This document shows positions 54,427 to 63,127 of a stretch of DNA of 64,000 nucleotides, one piece after another; position 1 is the first letter of the stretch, and each line of letters starts with the position of its first letter. The notes beneath the pieces were generated by a model that made no database searches, was not told the DNA's origin, and was given only the letters and a program-made list of their open reading frames with translations. The translations under genes and the position numbers were made by a program. The DNA is taken from assembly GCF_016924655.1 (NCBI RefSeq), contig NZ_JAFFJU010000003.1, positions 62,001 through 126,000 of the forward strand. The letters run 5' to 3'. This DNA is from Sphingomonas arenae. Its GTDB lineage: Bacteria > Pseudomonadota > Alphaproteobacteria > Sphingomonadales > Sphingomonadaceae.

Positions 54427-55218
54427 GTGGCCGCAGAATCGGGCAAGATCGATCCGATGCACCAGTTCCAGGTCGAACCTCTGTTCGGCCATGACTGGCA
54501 GATTGCGGGCCATTCGATCGCGTTCACCAATTCGTCGCTGTGGATGCTGGCCACGCTGGTGGTCATCTGGCTGTTCATGCTCGGCGGCATGAAGCGCGAG
54601 CTGGTGCCGGGCCGCTGGCAGGTGATGGTCGAAGGCGTCACCGGCTTCGTCAGCAACATGATGGAGCAGAACATCGGCCGCGCGGGTCGCAAGTTCGTGC
54701 CCTACGTCTTCTCGCTCTTCATGTTCATCCTGGTCGCCAACCTGCTGGGCCTGATTCCGCTCGGGCTGATCCCGGGTGTCCATCCCTTCACCGTGACCAG
54801 CCACCTGACGGTCACCGCGGTGCTGGCGATCGTGTCCTTCTCGATCGTGCTAATCGTCGGCTTCGCCAAGCACGGCTTCCACTTCTTTAGCCTGTTCGTG
54901 CCGCACGGCGCGCCCTGGTGGATGATGCCGATCCTGATCCCGGTCGAGTTCGTCTCCTTCATGGTCCGCCCGTTCAGCCTGGCGCTCCGACTGTTCGTTG
55001 CCATGACCGCCGGCCACATCCTGCTGAAGGTGCTCGCGGGCTTCGTCATCAACGGGCTCAATGCCGAGGCGCTGTGGGTGGCGCCGGTGGTGAGCCTTCC
55101 GTCCCTCATCCTGATGATTGGTATCAGCGCGCTCGAGCTGCTGGTCGCCGCCATCCAGGCCTACGTCTTCGCGCTGCTGACGTCACTGTATCTCAACGAC
55201 GCGATCAACCTTCACTAA
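54427..55218 (+). CDS. atpB: F0F1 ATP synthase subunit a
   Basis: 263 aa from a GTG right after the atpI stop. Several membrane helices; the essential proton-path Arg is in FSLALRLFVAMTAGHILLKVLAGF, and the helix ELLVAAIQAYVFALLTSLYLNDAIN closes the protein. Subunit a forms the half-channels beside the c ring. Membrane topology of the N terminus (HQFQVEPLFG) is typical for the family. Confidence 0.97.
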   Translation: MAAESGKIDPMHQFQVEPLFGHDWQIAGHSIAFTNSSLWMLATLVVIWLFMLGGMKRELVPGRWQVMVEGVTGFVSNMMEQNIGRAGRKFVPYVFSLFMFILVANLLGLIPLGLIPGVHPFTVTSHLTVTAVLAIVSFSIVLIVGFAKHGFHFFSLFVPHGAPWWMMPILIPVEFVSFMVRPFSLALRLFVAMTAGHILLKVLAGFVINGLNAEALWVAPVVSLPSLILMIGISALELLVAAIQAYVFALLTSLYLNDAINLH

Positions 55219-55245
55219 CCACAAGATTTCACAAGGGAGTTTATC

Positions 55246-55473
55246 ATGGACGCAGAAGCCGCAAAGCTGCTCGGTGCCGGTCTCGCCGCCATTGGCGTCG
55301 GCATGGCCGCACTCGGCGTGGGTAACGTCTTCGGCTCGTTCCTGGAGAGCGCGCTGCGCAACCCGGCCGCCGCCGACAGCCAGCAGGGCCGCCTGTTCAT
55401 CGGCTTCGCCGCTGCCGAGCTTCTCGGCCTGCTGGCGTTCGTCGTGGCGATGATCCTGCTGTTCGTCGCCTAA
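55246..55473 (+). CDS. atpE: F0F1 ATP synthase subunit c
   Basis: 75 aa hairpin of two helices. The first is AAKLLGAGLAAIGVGMAALGVGNVFGSFLES with the GxGxG packing pattern; the loop is RNPAA; the second helix carries the proton-carrying Glu in GFAAAELLGLLAFVVAMILLF. A canonical ribosome site (AAGGGAG) precedes the ATG. A REP-like palindrome separates it from atpF'. Confidence 0.98.
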   Translation: MDAEAAKLLGAGLAAIGVGMAALGVGNVFGSFLESALRNPAAADSQQGRLFIGFAAAELLGLLAFVVAMILLFVA

Positions 55474-55490
55474 CGACGACAGTCACTTCT

Positions 55491-55562
55491 GCGCTCAGGC
55501 TGAGCCTGTCGAAGCCGGGTTTCCACTTCGGGAACACCCTTCGACGGGCTCAGGGTGAGCGG
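55491..55562. repeat. REP-like palindrome inside the F0 operon (family A)
   Basis: Arms GCGCTCAGGCTGAGCCTGTC and GACGGGCTCAGGGTGAGCGG are inverted, with a 32-base centre that contains a second short palindrome (CCGGGTTTCC/GGGAACACCC). It lies between atpE and atpF', two subunits needed at about 10:1, so it may shape mRNA processing. Confidence 0.85.
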
Positions 55563-55581
55563 AACAGGTACAGCGAGACCC

Positions 55582-56076
55582 ATGCCTCAAATCGCGCAAA
55601 TCGGTGAGATCTACGCATCGCAGCTGTTCTGGCTGACGATCGTGTTCGGCGCCATCTTCTTCATCGTGGGTCTGGGCATGGTGCCCAAGATCCTCGGTAC
55701 CGTGGAAGCGCGCGATGCGCGGATCGCGGCGGACCTGGCCGAGGCTGCGACCGCTCGCGAAACCGCCGATCGCCTTGAAGAGGAATATCGCGCCGCGCTC
55801 GACAGGAGCCGGTCCGAAGCGGCCAAGGTCGCAGCCGAGGCCAAGGCTGCTGCCGCGCGTGCCACGGAGGCGCGGGTCGCCGAAGTGGATGCGGTCGTGA
55901 ATGGCCGGCTCGAACAGGCCATGGCGCGGATCGCCGAAGCCCGTACCTCCGCGCAGGCGGAGATCGAAAGCGTTGCGGCTGAGGCTGCCCAGGCGATGGT
56001 CGAGCGGGTCGCCGGCGTGACCGTCGATCCGACAGTGGCTCGCGCTGCCGTCCAGCAGGAGCTCGTCCGTGGCTAA
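55582..56076 (+). CDS. atpF': F0F1 ATP synthase subunit b'
   Basis: 164 aa from the ATG at 55582. One N-terminal membrane helix (SQLFWLTIVFGAIFFIVGLGMVPKI) and a long charged coiled-coil helix form the peripheral stalk. Alphaproteobacteria and photosynthetic bacteria carry b and b' in tandem instead of a b homodimer. Its last 8 bp overlap the start of atpF. Confidence 0.93.
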   Translation: MPQIAQIGEIYASQLFWLTIVFGAIFFIVGLGMVPKILGTVEARDARIAADLAEAATARETADRLEEEYRAALDRSRSEAAKVAAEAKAAAARATEARVAEVDAVVNGRLEQAMARIAEARTSAQAEIESVAAEAAQAMVERVAGVTVDPTVARAAVQQELVRG

Positions 56077-56626
56077 TCCGCCGATCACCGAGACGACCCA
56101 CACCGAGGTCCAGGCAAACGTCGAGCATCACGTGGATCCGAAGGCCCTTGGCTTCGATGCCACCATGCTGGTCGGCCTGGCGATGTTCATCGTCTTCGCG
56201 ATCATGGTGTGGAAGAAGGTTCCGGGCGCCATCGGCCGCTCGCTCGATGCCAAGATCGCGGGCATCCGCGCCCAGCTCGACGAGGCGGCGGCTCTCCGCA
56301 AGGAAGCCGAGGCCTTGAAGGCGGAGTATGAGGCCAAGGCCCGGGCCGCGGACACGGATGCTGCCTCTATTGTCGAGCGGGCGCGTCATGAAGCCGAAGC
56401 CATCCTTGGCAAGGCGAAGCTCGATGCCGAGGCGCTGGTCGAGCGCCGCACCCGGATGGCCGAAGACAAGATCGCCGCGGAAGAGCGGGCTGCCGTGCAG
56501 CAGCTGCGCGCAACCGCTGCCGACGCCGCGACCAAGGCCGCCGCGCGCATCATCGCAGAGCGGCACGACGGCACCGCCGACAAGGCGCTGATCGACCAGG
56601 CCATCGCCGGGATCAGCCGCGCCTAG
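56069..56626 (+). CDS. atpF: F0F1 ATP synthase subunit b
   Basis: 185 aa from a GTG overlapping atpF'. A membrane helix (MLVGLAMFIVFAIMVWKKVP) precedes a coiled coil (DEAAALRKEAEALKAEYEAKARAAD). The N terminus is longer than usual by about 25 residues (NPPITETTHTEVQANVEHHVDPKALGF). It is last in the F0 operon; F1 genes are absent from the window, as is common in alphaproteobacteria. Confidence 0.93.
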   Translation: MANPPITETTHTEVQANVEHHVDPKALGFDATMLVGLAMFIVFAIMVWKKVPGAIGRSLDAKIAGIRAQLDEAAALRKEAEALKAEYEAKARAADTDAASIVERARHEAEAILGKAKLDAEALVERRTRMAEDKIAAEERAAVQQLRATAADAATKAAARIIAERHDGTADKALIDQAIAGISRA

Positions 56627-56629
56627 TAG

Positions 56630-56661
56630 AGCGTGGCACCTCCGTCTGGAGATGCCACGCT
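56630..56661. terminator. Hairpin after atpF
   Basis: AGCGTGGCACCTCC (56630-56643) pairs with GGAGATGCCACGCT (56648-56661), one mismatch, loop GTCT. It begins 4 bp after the atpF stop and is the likely end of the F0 operon, although no T run follows. Confidence 0.65.
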
Positions 56662-56760
56662 GCAAGGACTCGGTTGCGCCATCACTGACCGGACGCTGGC
56701 GGGCACCACACCTTAGCTTTCACAGCGCATGCCCGGGCGTCTTACGCGCCGGCCCAGATA

Positions 56761-57111
56761 TCACCGCTCGTCGTTCGTCCGAGATGGGTACGACCGTTTA
56801 GTCGGTTGACGGTGAGCCTTGTCGATTAGCACTGCCTGCTGCCATCGGCTTGGAGCCTTGTCCGATCGGTGAATGCAACCTGCCCAGCAGCAGGGACGGC
56901 GCTTACCCTCCTTGAGCTCCTCGCACGTGCGCTCAATGCGGCGAGCGCGAGTGCCGGCTTGCTTGGCGTCCTCCACCCAGCAAATAAACTCGTTGCGACC
57001 AAGCGGAGTCAGCGCTTGCCAGAGCTGCAGCACCTCTTCGTCGGTGCGCAGGGCGCTCTGAAGGTCCTCGGGCACCGTGTGAACAGTTCCATGCAGAGCG
57101 GTTTCCACCAT
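56761..57111 (-). CDS. YdeI/OmpD-associated-like small protein
   Basis: 116 aa, ATG at 57111 with GGAGGTG before it. The stretch LRTDEEVLQLWQALTPLGRNEFICWVEDAKQAGTRARRIERTCEELKEGKRRPCC resembles the C-terminal domain of YdeI/OmpD-associated (bacteriocin-protection) proteins. The last about 35 residues (after WAGCIHRSDK) look unconserved, so a former stop may have been lost. Function unknown. The local base composition looks lower in GC than neighbours by eye, which may mean relaxed constraint or later acquisition. Confidence 0.6.
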   Translation of the reverse strand: MVETALHGTVHTVPEDLQSALRTDEEVLQLWQALTPLGRNEFICWVEDAKQAGTRARRIERTCEELKEGKRRPCCWAGCIHRSDKAPSRWQQAVLIDKAHRQPTKRSYPSRTNDER

Positions 57112-57137
57112 CGCCCACCTCCGAGCGCGACCTTAGC

Positions 57138-59159
57138 TCAGGGCACATTCTCCGTCAGCAGGTCGTAGCTGGCGACCAGCTCATCCTTCTGGTTGAAGAT
57201 CTCGACGGCCCAGCGAACCACGCCCGTGTCCTCGCTCTTGAGGCTCTTGGACCGGACGGTCAGTTCCACCCGCATGCTGTCGCCGGGGTAGAGCGGGGTG
57301 AGGAAGCGCAGGTTTTCAAGGCCGGTGTTGGCGAGGACAGGGCCCGGGTCGGGATCGACGAACAGGCCAGCGCCGAAGCTCAGGATCAGGTAGCCGTGGG
57401 CGACGCGACCCTCGAAGATGGGCGAGGCCTTCGCGGCCTCCTCATCCATGTGGGCGTAGAAGGTGTCGCCGGTGAAGTGGGCAAAATGCTCGATGTCTTC
57501 GAGCGTTACGGTGCGGCTCTTCGTCTGGAGCGTGTCGCCGATGATGAGCTCGCTCATCCGCCTGCGGAACGGGTGGGTCTCGACCACGTGCTTGGGACCG
57601 CCCGGAATGTACTGATCGGTGATGGCAGCGATCATCGCGGGCGAGGACTGGAGAGCGGTGCGCTGCATGTAGTGCTTCACCCCGCGGATGCCGCCCATCT
57701 CCTCGCCGCCACCCGCCCGGCCTGGGCCGCCATGGGTGAGGACCGGGAGCGGTGACCCGTGGCCAGTCGAGTCCTTCGCGTTGGTCCGGTCGATGACGAG
57801 CATGCGGCCGTGGTAGGCCGCGGCGCCCAGGACGAAGTCGCGCGCCGCCTCGGGTGAGTGGCTGAACATGGACAGCGCCAGGCTGCCCCGGCCGCGATTC
57901 GCGAGCCGGACGGCGTCGTCCAGGTCGCTGTAGGGCATCAGGGTGGAGACCGGGCCGAACGGCTCCACGTCGTGGGCCGCGTCGCAGGTCCAGGGATCAT
58001 CGGCGCGAAGGAGAACGGGGCTCAGGAAGGCGCCGCCGTCCGGACCGGCCTGAGCCTCGGGGTCGCCGGCCACCACGCGAGCGCCGGCCGCGGCGATCTC
58101 GGCGATCTTCGCCTTCACGTCCTCGCGCTGCCCACGATTGACGAGAGCGCCCATGCGCGTGTCCTCGGCGCGCGGATCGCCGACCTTCGTGTTGGCGAGG
58201 CGCTCACGAATAGCGCCCTCGGCGGCGTCGATGAACTCGGCGGGTGCGAGCGCGCGCCGGATGGCGGTGCACTTCTGGCCCGCCTTGACGGTCATTTCGG
58301 TGCAGACTTCGCGCACGAACAGGTCGAACTCGGGCGTGCCGGGAGCCGCGTCGGGGCCGAGGATGCTGGCGTTCAAGCTGTCCCGCTCGGCGATGAAGCG
58401 GACCGACTCGCGGGCGATGATCGGGTGGGACTGCAGCTTCATCGCGGTCTGGGCGGAGCCGGTGAAGCTGACGACATCCTGGCAGGTGAGGTGGTCGAAC
58501 AGGTCGCCGACGTGGCCGACGATCAGCTGCACCGCGCCGGGCGGAAGCACTCCCGCTTCGATCATGATCCGGAAGGCCGCCTCCGTCAGGTAGGCGGTGG
58601 GGGAGGCCGGCTTCACGATCGCAGGGACCCCCGCCAGCAGGGTGGGGGCGAGCTTTTCCAGCATTCCCCAGACCGGGAAATTGAACGCGTTGATGTGGAC
58701 CGCGACGCCTTGAAGCGAGGTGAAGACGTGCTGGCCAACGAACGCGCCTGACTTGCTCAGCGGCTCCAGCTGGCCGTCGAGCAGGACATAGGCGTCGGGC
58801 AGCTCGCGCCGGCCCTTGGACGAGAAGGAGAAGAGCGTGCCCGCGCCGCCCTCGATATCGATCCAGCCGTCCTTGCGGGTGCAGCCCGTCGCGTAGTTGA
58901 GCTCATAAAGCTCTTCCTTGCGGGCCATGATCGCTTGCCCGAGCGCCTTCAGCATGCGGGCGCGCTCGTGAAAGGTCAGCTTGCGCAGGGCCGGCCCGCC
59001 GACATTGCGGGCGTGGGCGAGCATGGCGGCGAAGTCGAGCCCGCCGGACCCGGTCGCCGCGACGGGCGAGCCGTCGATCGCGGAAGGGAGTTCGACGAGA
59101 GTCCCTTCCCCGGCGATCCAGCGGTCACGGGCATAGTTCAGAAGCTGCGGGGTCTTCAT
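57138..59159 (-). CDS. paaZ: Phenylacetic acid degradation bifunctional protein PaaZ
   Basis: 673 aa from the ATG at 59159, close to E. coli PaaZ (681). The N-terminal aldehyde dehydrogenase domain carries the catalytic Cys in VKAGQKCTAIRRALAP and a Glu in the typical position; the C-terminal MaoC-like hydratase domain has GDTFYAHMDEEAAKAS, holding the Asp-x4-His pair. It opens the oxepin-CoA ring and oxidises the semialdehyde formed. The open frame extends 26 codons upstream, but the ATG at 59159 matches PaaZ start MKTPQLLNYARDRW and an AGGA ribosome site. Confidence 0.95.
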   Translation of the reverse strand: MKTPQLLNYARDRWIAGEGTLVELPSAIDGSPVAATGSGGLDFAAMLAHARNVGGPALRKLTFHERARMLKALGQAIMARKEELYELNYATGCTRKDGWIDIEGGAGTLFSFSSKGRRELPDAYVLLDGQLEPLSKSGAFVGQHVFTSLQGVAVHINAFNFPVWGMLEKLAPTLLAGVPAIVKPASPTAYLTEAAFRIMIEAGVLPPGAVQLIVGHVGDLFDHLTCQDVVSFTGSAQTAMKLQSHPIIARESVRFIAERDSLNASILGPDAAPGTPEFDLFVREVCTEMTVKAGQKCTAIRRALAPAEFIDAAEGAIRERLANTKVGDPRAEDTRMGALVNRGQREDVKAKIAEIAAAGARVVAGDPEAQAGPDGGAFLSPVLLRADDPWTCDAAHDVEPFGPVSTLMPYSDLDDAVRLANRGRGSLALSMFSHSPEAARDFVLGAAAYHGRMLVIDRTNAKDSTGHGSPLPVLTHGGPGRAGGGEEMGGIRGVKHYMQRTALQSSPAMIAAITDQYIPGGPKHVVETHPFRRRMSELIIGDTLQTKSRTVTLEDIEHFAHFTGDTFYAHMDEEAAKASPIFEGRVAHGYLILSFGAGLFVDPDPGPVLANTGLENLRFLTPLYPGDSMRVELTVRSKSLKSEDTGVVRWAVEIFNQKDELVASYDLLTENVP

Positions 59160-59306
59160 GGTGGTCCTGTCGATTGGGTGATCGGCAAGCAGCCTAGCGG
59201 GGAGCCGCCCTCCGGTCCATTTCGGCGCCCGCGGCAAGGTGCTGAGGGCGTGTTAACCATGTTCCGGCAGACTGTGCTTACCATCGGCTCCTAGGCTCCA
59301 GCGGCC

Positions 59307-59837
59307 ATGCGATCCGCGCTGCTCGTCCTGTCCTGCCTTGCGCTGACCTTTGCGCCCACGAAGGCCGACGCGTGGCCGCTCCCGTCGACCGACGCGGCTG
59401 CCGCCCTGCTCGCAGTGCACAACCGGGAGCGAGCGGCGGTGGGCGCGCCTCCCTTGCAGTGGGACCCGGCTCTGGCGCAGGCAGCGGCGTCCTACGGCCC
59501 GCAGCTCGCGTCGCTGGGCCGGCTGGTTCATTCCCCGCGGGAGGGCCGGCCGGGGCAGCGCGAGAACCTGGCGATGGATTATTCCGCCCACACATCCGTC
59601 GATCGGCTGATCGGGACCTGGGTGGTGGAAAAGCGCGACCTGCTGCCCGGCGCCTTTCCGAACGTGAGCCGGACGGGCAACTGGAAGGACGTGGCGCACT
59701 ATACGCAGATGGTGTGGAAGACCACCACCCACGTCGGCTGCGCGATCCACTCGGACGGGCGGCAATGGAGCTACCTCATCTGCCGCTACTCGCCGCCAGG
59801 GAACGTGGACGGCCGGCGTTGTCCGGAAGATTGCTGA
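59307..59837 (+). CDS. Secreted CAP-domain (SCP/PR-1) protein
   Basis: 176 aa with a signal peptide (ending TKADA). The CAP signature is present: VHNRERAAVGAPPLQWDPALAQAAASYG, then HYTQMVWKTTTHVGCAIHSDG and YLICRYSPPGNVDG. Cys residues in VGCAI, LICRY and RCPEDC likely form disulfides. CAP proteins of bacteria have no single known role. It lies between paaZ and the LptB-like gene with 147 bp of spacer upstream. Confidence 0.88.
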   Translation: MRSALLVLSCLALTFAPTKADAWPLPSTDAAAALLAVHNRERAAVGAPPLQWDPALAQAAASYGPQLASLGRLVHSPREGRPGQRENLAMDYSAHTSVDRLIGTWVVEKRDLLPGAFPNVSRTGNWKDVAHYTQMVWKTTTHVGCAIHSDGRQWSYLICRYSPPGNVDGRRCPEDC

Positions 59838-59910
59838 TGCACCATTCGGGAAAGTCCTGACGGGCCAGGCGGCAACGCCCCCGCTATCGACGCGTTCGGG
59901 GCGGAGGCAC

Positions 59911-60669
59911 ATGGACCAGGCAAGTATTCTCACACGGGCCGAGGCGCCCGCTGCCTCGCTGGAGGTGCAGGACCTCAGCCTCACGATCGAGGGGCGGGCG
60001 GTGCTCCGCGACCTGTCCCTCCGCGTGGAGCGGGGGGAAGTGGTGGCGCTGCTCGGGCGGGACGGGGCGGGCAAGACCTTGTGCTTCCAGGCCATCGCCG
60101 GGCTGGCACCGCATAATGCCGGACGGATGCGTCTGGGCCAGTGGGACGTGACGGAGTGGCCGGCCGATGAGCGCGCGCGAAAGGGCCTGTCCTACCTGCC
60201 GGAGGAAGATTGCATCTTCCATGGGCTGACCGTGGCCGAAAACATCGCCCTCGCCTTGGAGCTGAACGAGGGGGAGGCGGAGCGGTCGGCCGACCTCGAG
60301 CGCTTGCTGGCCGCCTTTCGCCTGTCCGCCCTGCGCGACCAGCCCGCGTCCACCCTGTCGGGCGGCGAGCGGCGGCGGTGCGAGGTGGCGCGGGCGATGG
60401 CGGCGTGCCCGGCCATCCTGATGCTGGACGAGCCGTTTCGCGGGCTCGATCCGCTGGCAGTGGCGGAGATCAGGCGGCTCCTGCTGCAATTGAAAGGAGA
60501 GGGCGTGGGCGTCCTGGTCAGCGACTATGACCTGCACGATCTCTACGACGTCATGGACCGGGCCTACGTGCTGCACGAGGGCACGCTGGTGTTCAGCGGC
60601 AATCGCGACGCACTCCTGTCCGACCCGGAGGTGCGGCGGCTTTATCTCGGCGAAACGTTCAAGCTCTAG
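59911..60669 (+). CDS. LptB-like ABC ATPase with altered Q-loop and switch residue
   Basis: 252 aa. Closest to LptB, the ATPase of lipopolysaccharide export: shared landmarks are the Walker A GRDGAGKT (residues 49-56), YLPEEDCIFHGLTVAENI, LSGGERRRCEVARAMA, LMLDEPFRGLDPLAVAEI and the end [10 protein letters not shown]. Two key positions differ from LptB: the Q-loop Gln in YLPQE is Glu98 (YLPEE), and the switch His in TDHN is Tyr206 (SDYDLHD). No permease gene is adjacent. A normal lptB would be expected elsewhere. ATP hydrolysis may be weakened or regulated differently. Confidence 0.82.
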   Translation: MDQASILTRAEAPAASLEVQDLSLTIEGRAVLRDLSLRVERGEVVALLGRDGAGKTLCFQAIAGLAPHNAGRMRLGQWDVTEWPADERARKGLSYLPEEDCIFHGLTVAENIALALELNEGEAERSADLERLLAAFRLSALRDQPASTLSGGERRRCEVARAMAACPAILMLDEPFRGLDPLAVAEIRRLLLQLKGEGVGVLVSDYDLHDLYDVMDRAYVLHEGTLVFSGNRDALLSDPEVRRLYLGETFKL

Positions 60670-61445
60670 CGACCCTGGAAGCTAGGGGTACGCTTCTCCA
60701 GGAAGGCCGCCACGCCCTCCCGGTAATCCTCGGTGAAGCCCAGGCGGCGCATTTCGTCGCGCTGGATGTCGAGCTCCTGGTCGAGGGTGCGCGACCAGCT
60801 AGTGCGGACCAGCTGCTTGATCGCGGCGAGACCTAGCGGCGGCAGGCTGGCAAGTCTCGTGGCAAGGGCGTCGACTTCGGCGTCGAGCTGGTCATCCTCC
60901 ACCGCTTTCCAGATGAGGCCCCACTCGGCGGCCTTGTCGGCAAGGAGCGGCTCGCCGGTAAGGGCGAGGCCCAGCGCACGGGCCTGGCCTACCAGACGGG
61001 GCAGATGCCAGCTGCCGCCGCTGTCGGGAATGAGGCCGAGCGCGGAGAAGCTCTGGATGAACCTGGCCGAGCGTGCGGCGACCACCACGTCGCAGGCGAG
61101 CGCAATGTTCGCGCCGGCGCCGGCCGCGACGCCGTTGACGCGGGCGATGACCGGTTGCGGCATGTCAGACAGGCGGCGGATCAGGGGGTTCCAGCTTTCC
61201 TCGACGGTCTCGCCGAGGTCGACGGCTTGGCCCGGGGCGACCGCGCGATCGTTGAGATCCTGCCCCGCGCAGAAGCCGCGGCCGGCGCCAGTCAGGATGA
61301 TCACGCGGGCGTCGGCGGCTTCGTCGAGCGCCTGCTGCAGCTCGGAATGCATCTGCCGGGTGAAGCTGTTCAGCCGGTCGGGTCGGTTGAGGGTGATGCG
61401 GGCGATATGCTCGCGCTGATCGAAGATGATCGTGTCGTAGGTCAT
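60666..61445 (-). CDS. paaG: 2-(1,2-epoxy-1,2-dihydrophenyl)acetyl-CoA isomerase PaaG
   Basis: 259 aa from the ATG at 61445 with AAGGG six bases before it. Crotonase fold: [36 protein letters not shown] (oxyanion hole) and [21 protein letters not shown]; the Asp in LIPDSGG is the PaaG catalytic residue. It converts the epoxide made by PaaABCE into oxepin-CoA. It is divergent from paaA with a 53-bp gap. Confidence 0.93.
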   Translation of the reverse strand: MTYDTIIFDQREHIARITLNRPDRLNSFTRQMHSELQQALDEAADARVIILTGAGRGFCAGQDLNDRAVAPGQAVDLGETVEESWNPLIRRLSDMPQPVIARVNGVAAGAGANIALACDVVVAARSARFIQSFSALGLIPDSGGSWHLPRLVGQARALGLALTGEPLLADKAAEWGLIWKAVEDDQLDAEVDALATRLASLPPLGLAAIKQLVRTSWSRTLDQELDIQRDEMRRLGFTEDYREGVAAFLEKRTPSFQGR

Positions 61446-61498
61446 GGCGGCCCTTCGTCGGGGTGGAACCATCGCGGGTCAACGGCTATCTATCACCC

Positions 61499-62500
61499 AT
61501 GTACACGACCGACCTCACCAAGCAGCCGGGCAAGCCCGACAACGTCAAGCCGATCGGTCCCGCCGAAGACTCCGCGCTGGTGGCCGCGTTTGAGGCGCGT
61601 GTGGCGGCCGACGAGTTCATCGAGCCGAAGGACTGGATGCCGGAGGCGTACCGGCGGACGCTGGTGCGTCAGATCAGCCAGCATGCGCACAGCGAGATCG
61701 TCGGCATGCTGCCTGAGGGCAACTGGATCACGCGGGCGCCCTCGCTGCGGCGCAAGGCCATCCTGCTCGCCAAGGTGCAGGACGAGGCTGGGCACGGCCT
61801 GTACCTGTACTGCGCGGCCGAGACGCTGGGCACCAGCCGCGAGGAGATGATCGAGGCGCTGCATTCCGGCAAGGCGAAGTACTCGACGATCTTCAACTAC
61901 CCGACGCTGACCTGGGCGGACATCGCCGCAATCGGCTGGCTGGTCGACGGAGCGGCGATCATGAACCAGGTGCCGCTGCAGCGCACGAGCTACGGGCCGT
62001 ACGCGCGGGCGATGGTGCGCATCTGCAAGGAAGAGAGCTTCCACCAGCGCCAGGGCTATGAGGCGATGATGGAGCTGGCGAACGGGACGCCTGAGCAGAA
62101 GCGCATGGCGCAGGACGCATTCAATCGCTGGTGGTGGCCGAGCCTGATGATGTTCGGGCCGCCGGACGAGAATTCGCCCAATACGGCGCAGAGCCTGCGC
62201 TGGCGGATCAAGCGCGAAACCAACGACGAACTGCGCCAGAAGTTCGTGGATATCACAGTGCCGCAAGCGGAATATCTCGGCCTGACGGTGCCGGATCCCG
62301 ATCTCAAGTGGAACGAGGACAAGGGCGGCTACGACTTCGGCGAGATCGACTGGGACGAGTTCTACGCGGTCGTTCGCGGCGAGGGTCCGGTCGCCAGGGA
62401 GCGGATGACCGCCCGGCGCGAGGCGTGGGAGAGCAACGCCTGGGTCCGCGAAGCCGCGGCGGCGCACGAGGCGAAGCGGCGGGAGCGAGTGGCAGCCTAG
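61499..62500 (+). CDS. paaA: Phenylacetyl-CoA 1,2-epoxidase subunit PaaA
   Basis: 333 aa from the ATG at 61499 (start [10 protein letters not shown].. after MYTTD). The catalytic subunit of a di-iron monooxygenase that epoxidises phenylacetyl-CoA. Iron ligands are visible in [33 protein letters not shown] and [15 protein letters not shown] (Glu and ExxH). It is the first gene of paaABC(E) and starts 53 bp from paaG. Confidence 0.96.
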   Translation: MYTTDLTKQPGKPDNVKPIGPAEDSALVAAFEARVAADEFIEPKDWMPEAYRRTLVRQISQHAHSEIVGMLPEGNWITRAPSLRRKAILLAKVQDEAGHGLYLYCAAETLGTSREEMIEALHSGKAKYSTIFNYPTLTWADIAAIGWLVDGAAIMNQVPLQRTSYGPYARAMVRICKEESFHQRQGYEAMMELANGTPEQKRMAQDAFNRWWWPSLMMFGPPDENSPNTAQSLRWRIKRETNDELRQKFVDITVPQAEYLGLTVPDPDLKWNEDKGGYDFGEIDWDEFYAVVRGEGPVARERMTARREAWESNAWVREAAAAHEAKRRERVAA

Positions 62501-62504
62501 CGTC

Positions 62505-62697
62505 GCGCTCACGCTGAGCTCGTCGAAGCGTCTTCCGCCGCCGTAGCCGCCCAATGTCGCGCTCACGCTGAGCCTGTCGAAGCGTGTCCCGCCACCCGCA
62601 CTAGCCGCCCAACCTTGCGTTCACGCTGAGCTTGTCGAAGCGTGTTCTCCCGCGCTAACCGCAGCTTGATCACCCTTCGACAGGCTCAGGGTGAGCG
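62505..62697. repeat. Tandem REP-like array (family A) between paaA and paaB
   Basis: Three left arms start at 62505, 62559 and 62617 (GCGCTCACGCTGAGC, with variants), so they repeat every 54 to 58 bases with partly shared spacers (CCGCCCAA). A single right arm, CCTTCGACAGGCTCAGGGTG, ends near 62697. The array is longer than the other copies and fills nearly all of the 210-bp gap. Confidence 0.85.
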
Positions 62698-62710
62698 CGA
62701 GGAGCGTTGC

Positions 62711-62992
62711 ATGTCCGACTGGCCGCTGTGGGAAGTCTTCGTCCGCACCAAGGGCGGCTTGGCGCATCGCCATGTCGGCAGCGTCCACGCGCCCGACGCG
62801 GAACTCGCCCTGCGTCACGCCCGCGACACCTACACCCGCCGGATGGAGGGAGTGAGCCTGTGGGTCGTGCGCTCGGCCGACATCGTGGCCAGCGACCCGG
62901 ATCAAGCGGGCGAGCTGTTCGAGCCGGCGGCGGACAAGGTGTACCGTCACCCGACCTTCTACGACATCCCGGACGAGGTGAAGCATATCTAG
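62711..62992 (+). CDS. paaB: Phenylacetyl-CoA 1,2-epoxidase subunit PaaB
   Basis: 93 aa from the ATG at 62711. The core SDWPLWEVFVRTKGGLAHRHVGSVHAPDAELALRHARDTYTRR is the PaaB family; it links PaaAC dimers in the epoxidase. Ends DIPDEVKHI as usual. The frame is open upstream through the repeat, but the ATG is near a GAGGAGCG ribosome site. Confidence 0.95.
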   Translation: MSDWPLWEVFVRTKGGLAHRHVGSVHAPDAELALRHARDTYTRRMEGVSLWVVRSADIVASDPDQAGELFEPAADKVYRHPTFYDIPDEVKHI

Positions 62993-62997
62993 GCTAC

Positions 62998-63082
62998 GTC
63001 ATTGCGAGCGCAGCGAAGCAATCCAGTGCGGCCGCGCGCAGAAAACTGGATTGCTTCGTCGCTTCGGTCCTCGCAATGACGG
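62998..63082. repeat. REP-like palindrome (family B)
   Basis: Arms GTCATTGCGAGCGCAGCGAA then GCAATCCAG, and CTGGATTGCTTCGTCGCTTC then CTCGCAATGAC, are inverted. The centre (TGCGGCCGCGCGCAGAAAA) has its own short palindrome. It lies between paaB and paaC. Confidence 0.85.
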
Positions 63083-63127
63083 CTGACCATGCCCTCACTA
63101 CCTCCCATTAGACCCGAGGACGTTGCG

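Noticed and set aside
62505-62697. CRISPR-like spaced repeats between paaA and paaB
   Set aside because: Units are short inverted arms of a dispersed REP family with spacers that are themselves similar, and there are no cas genes.
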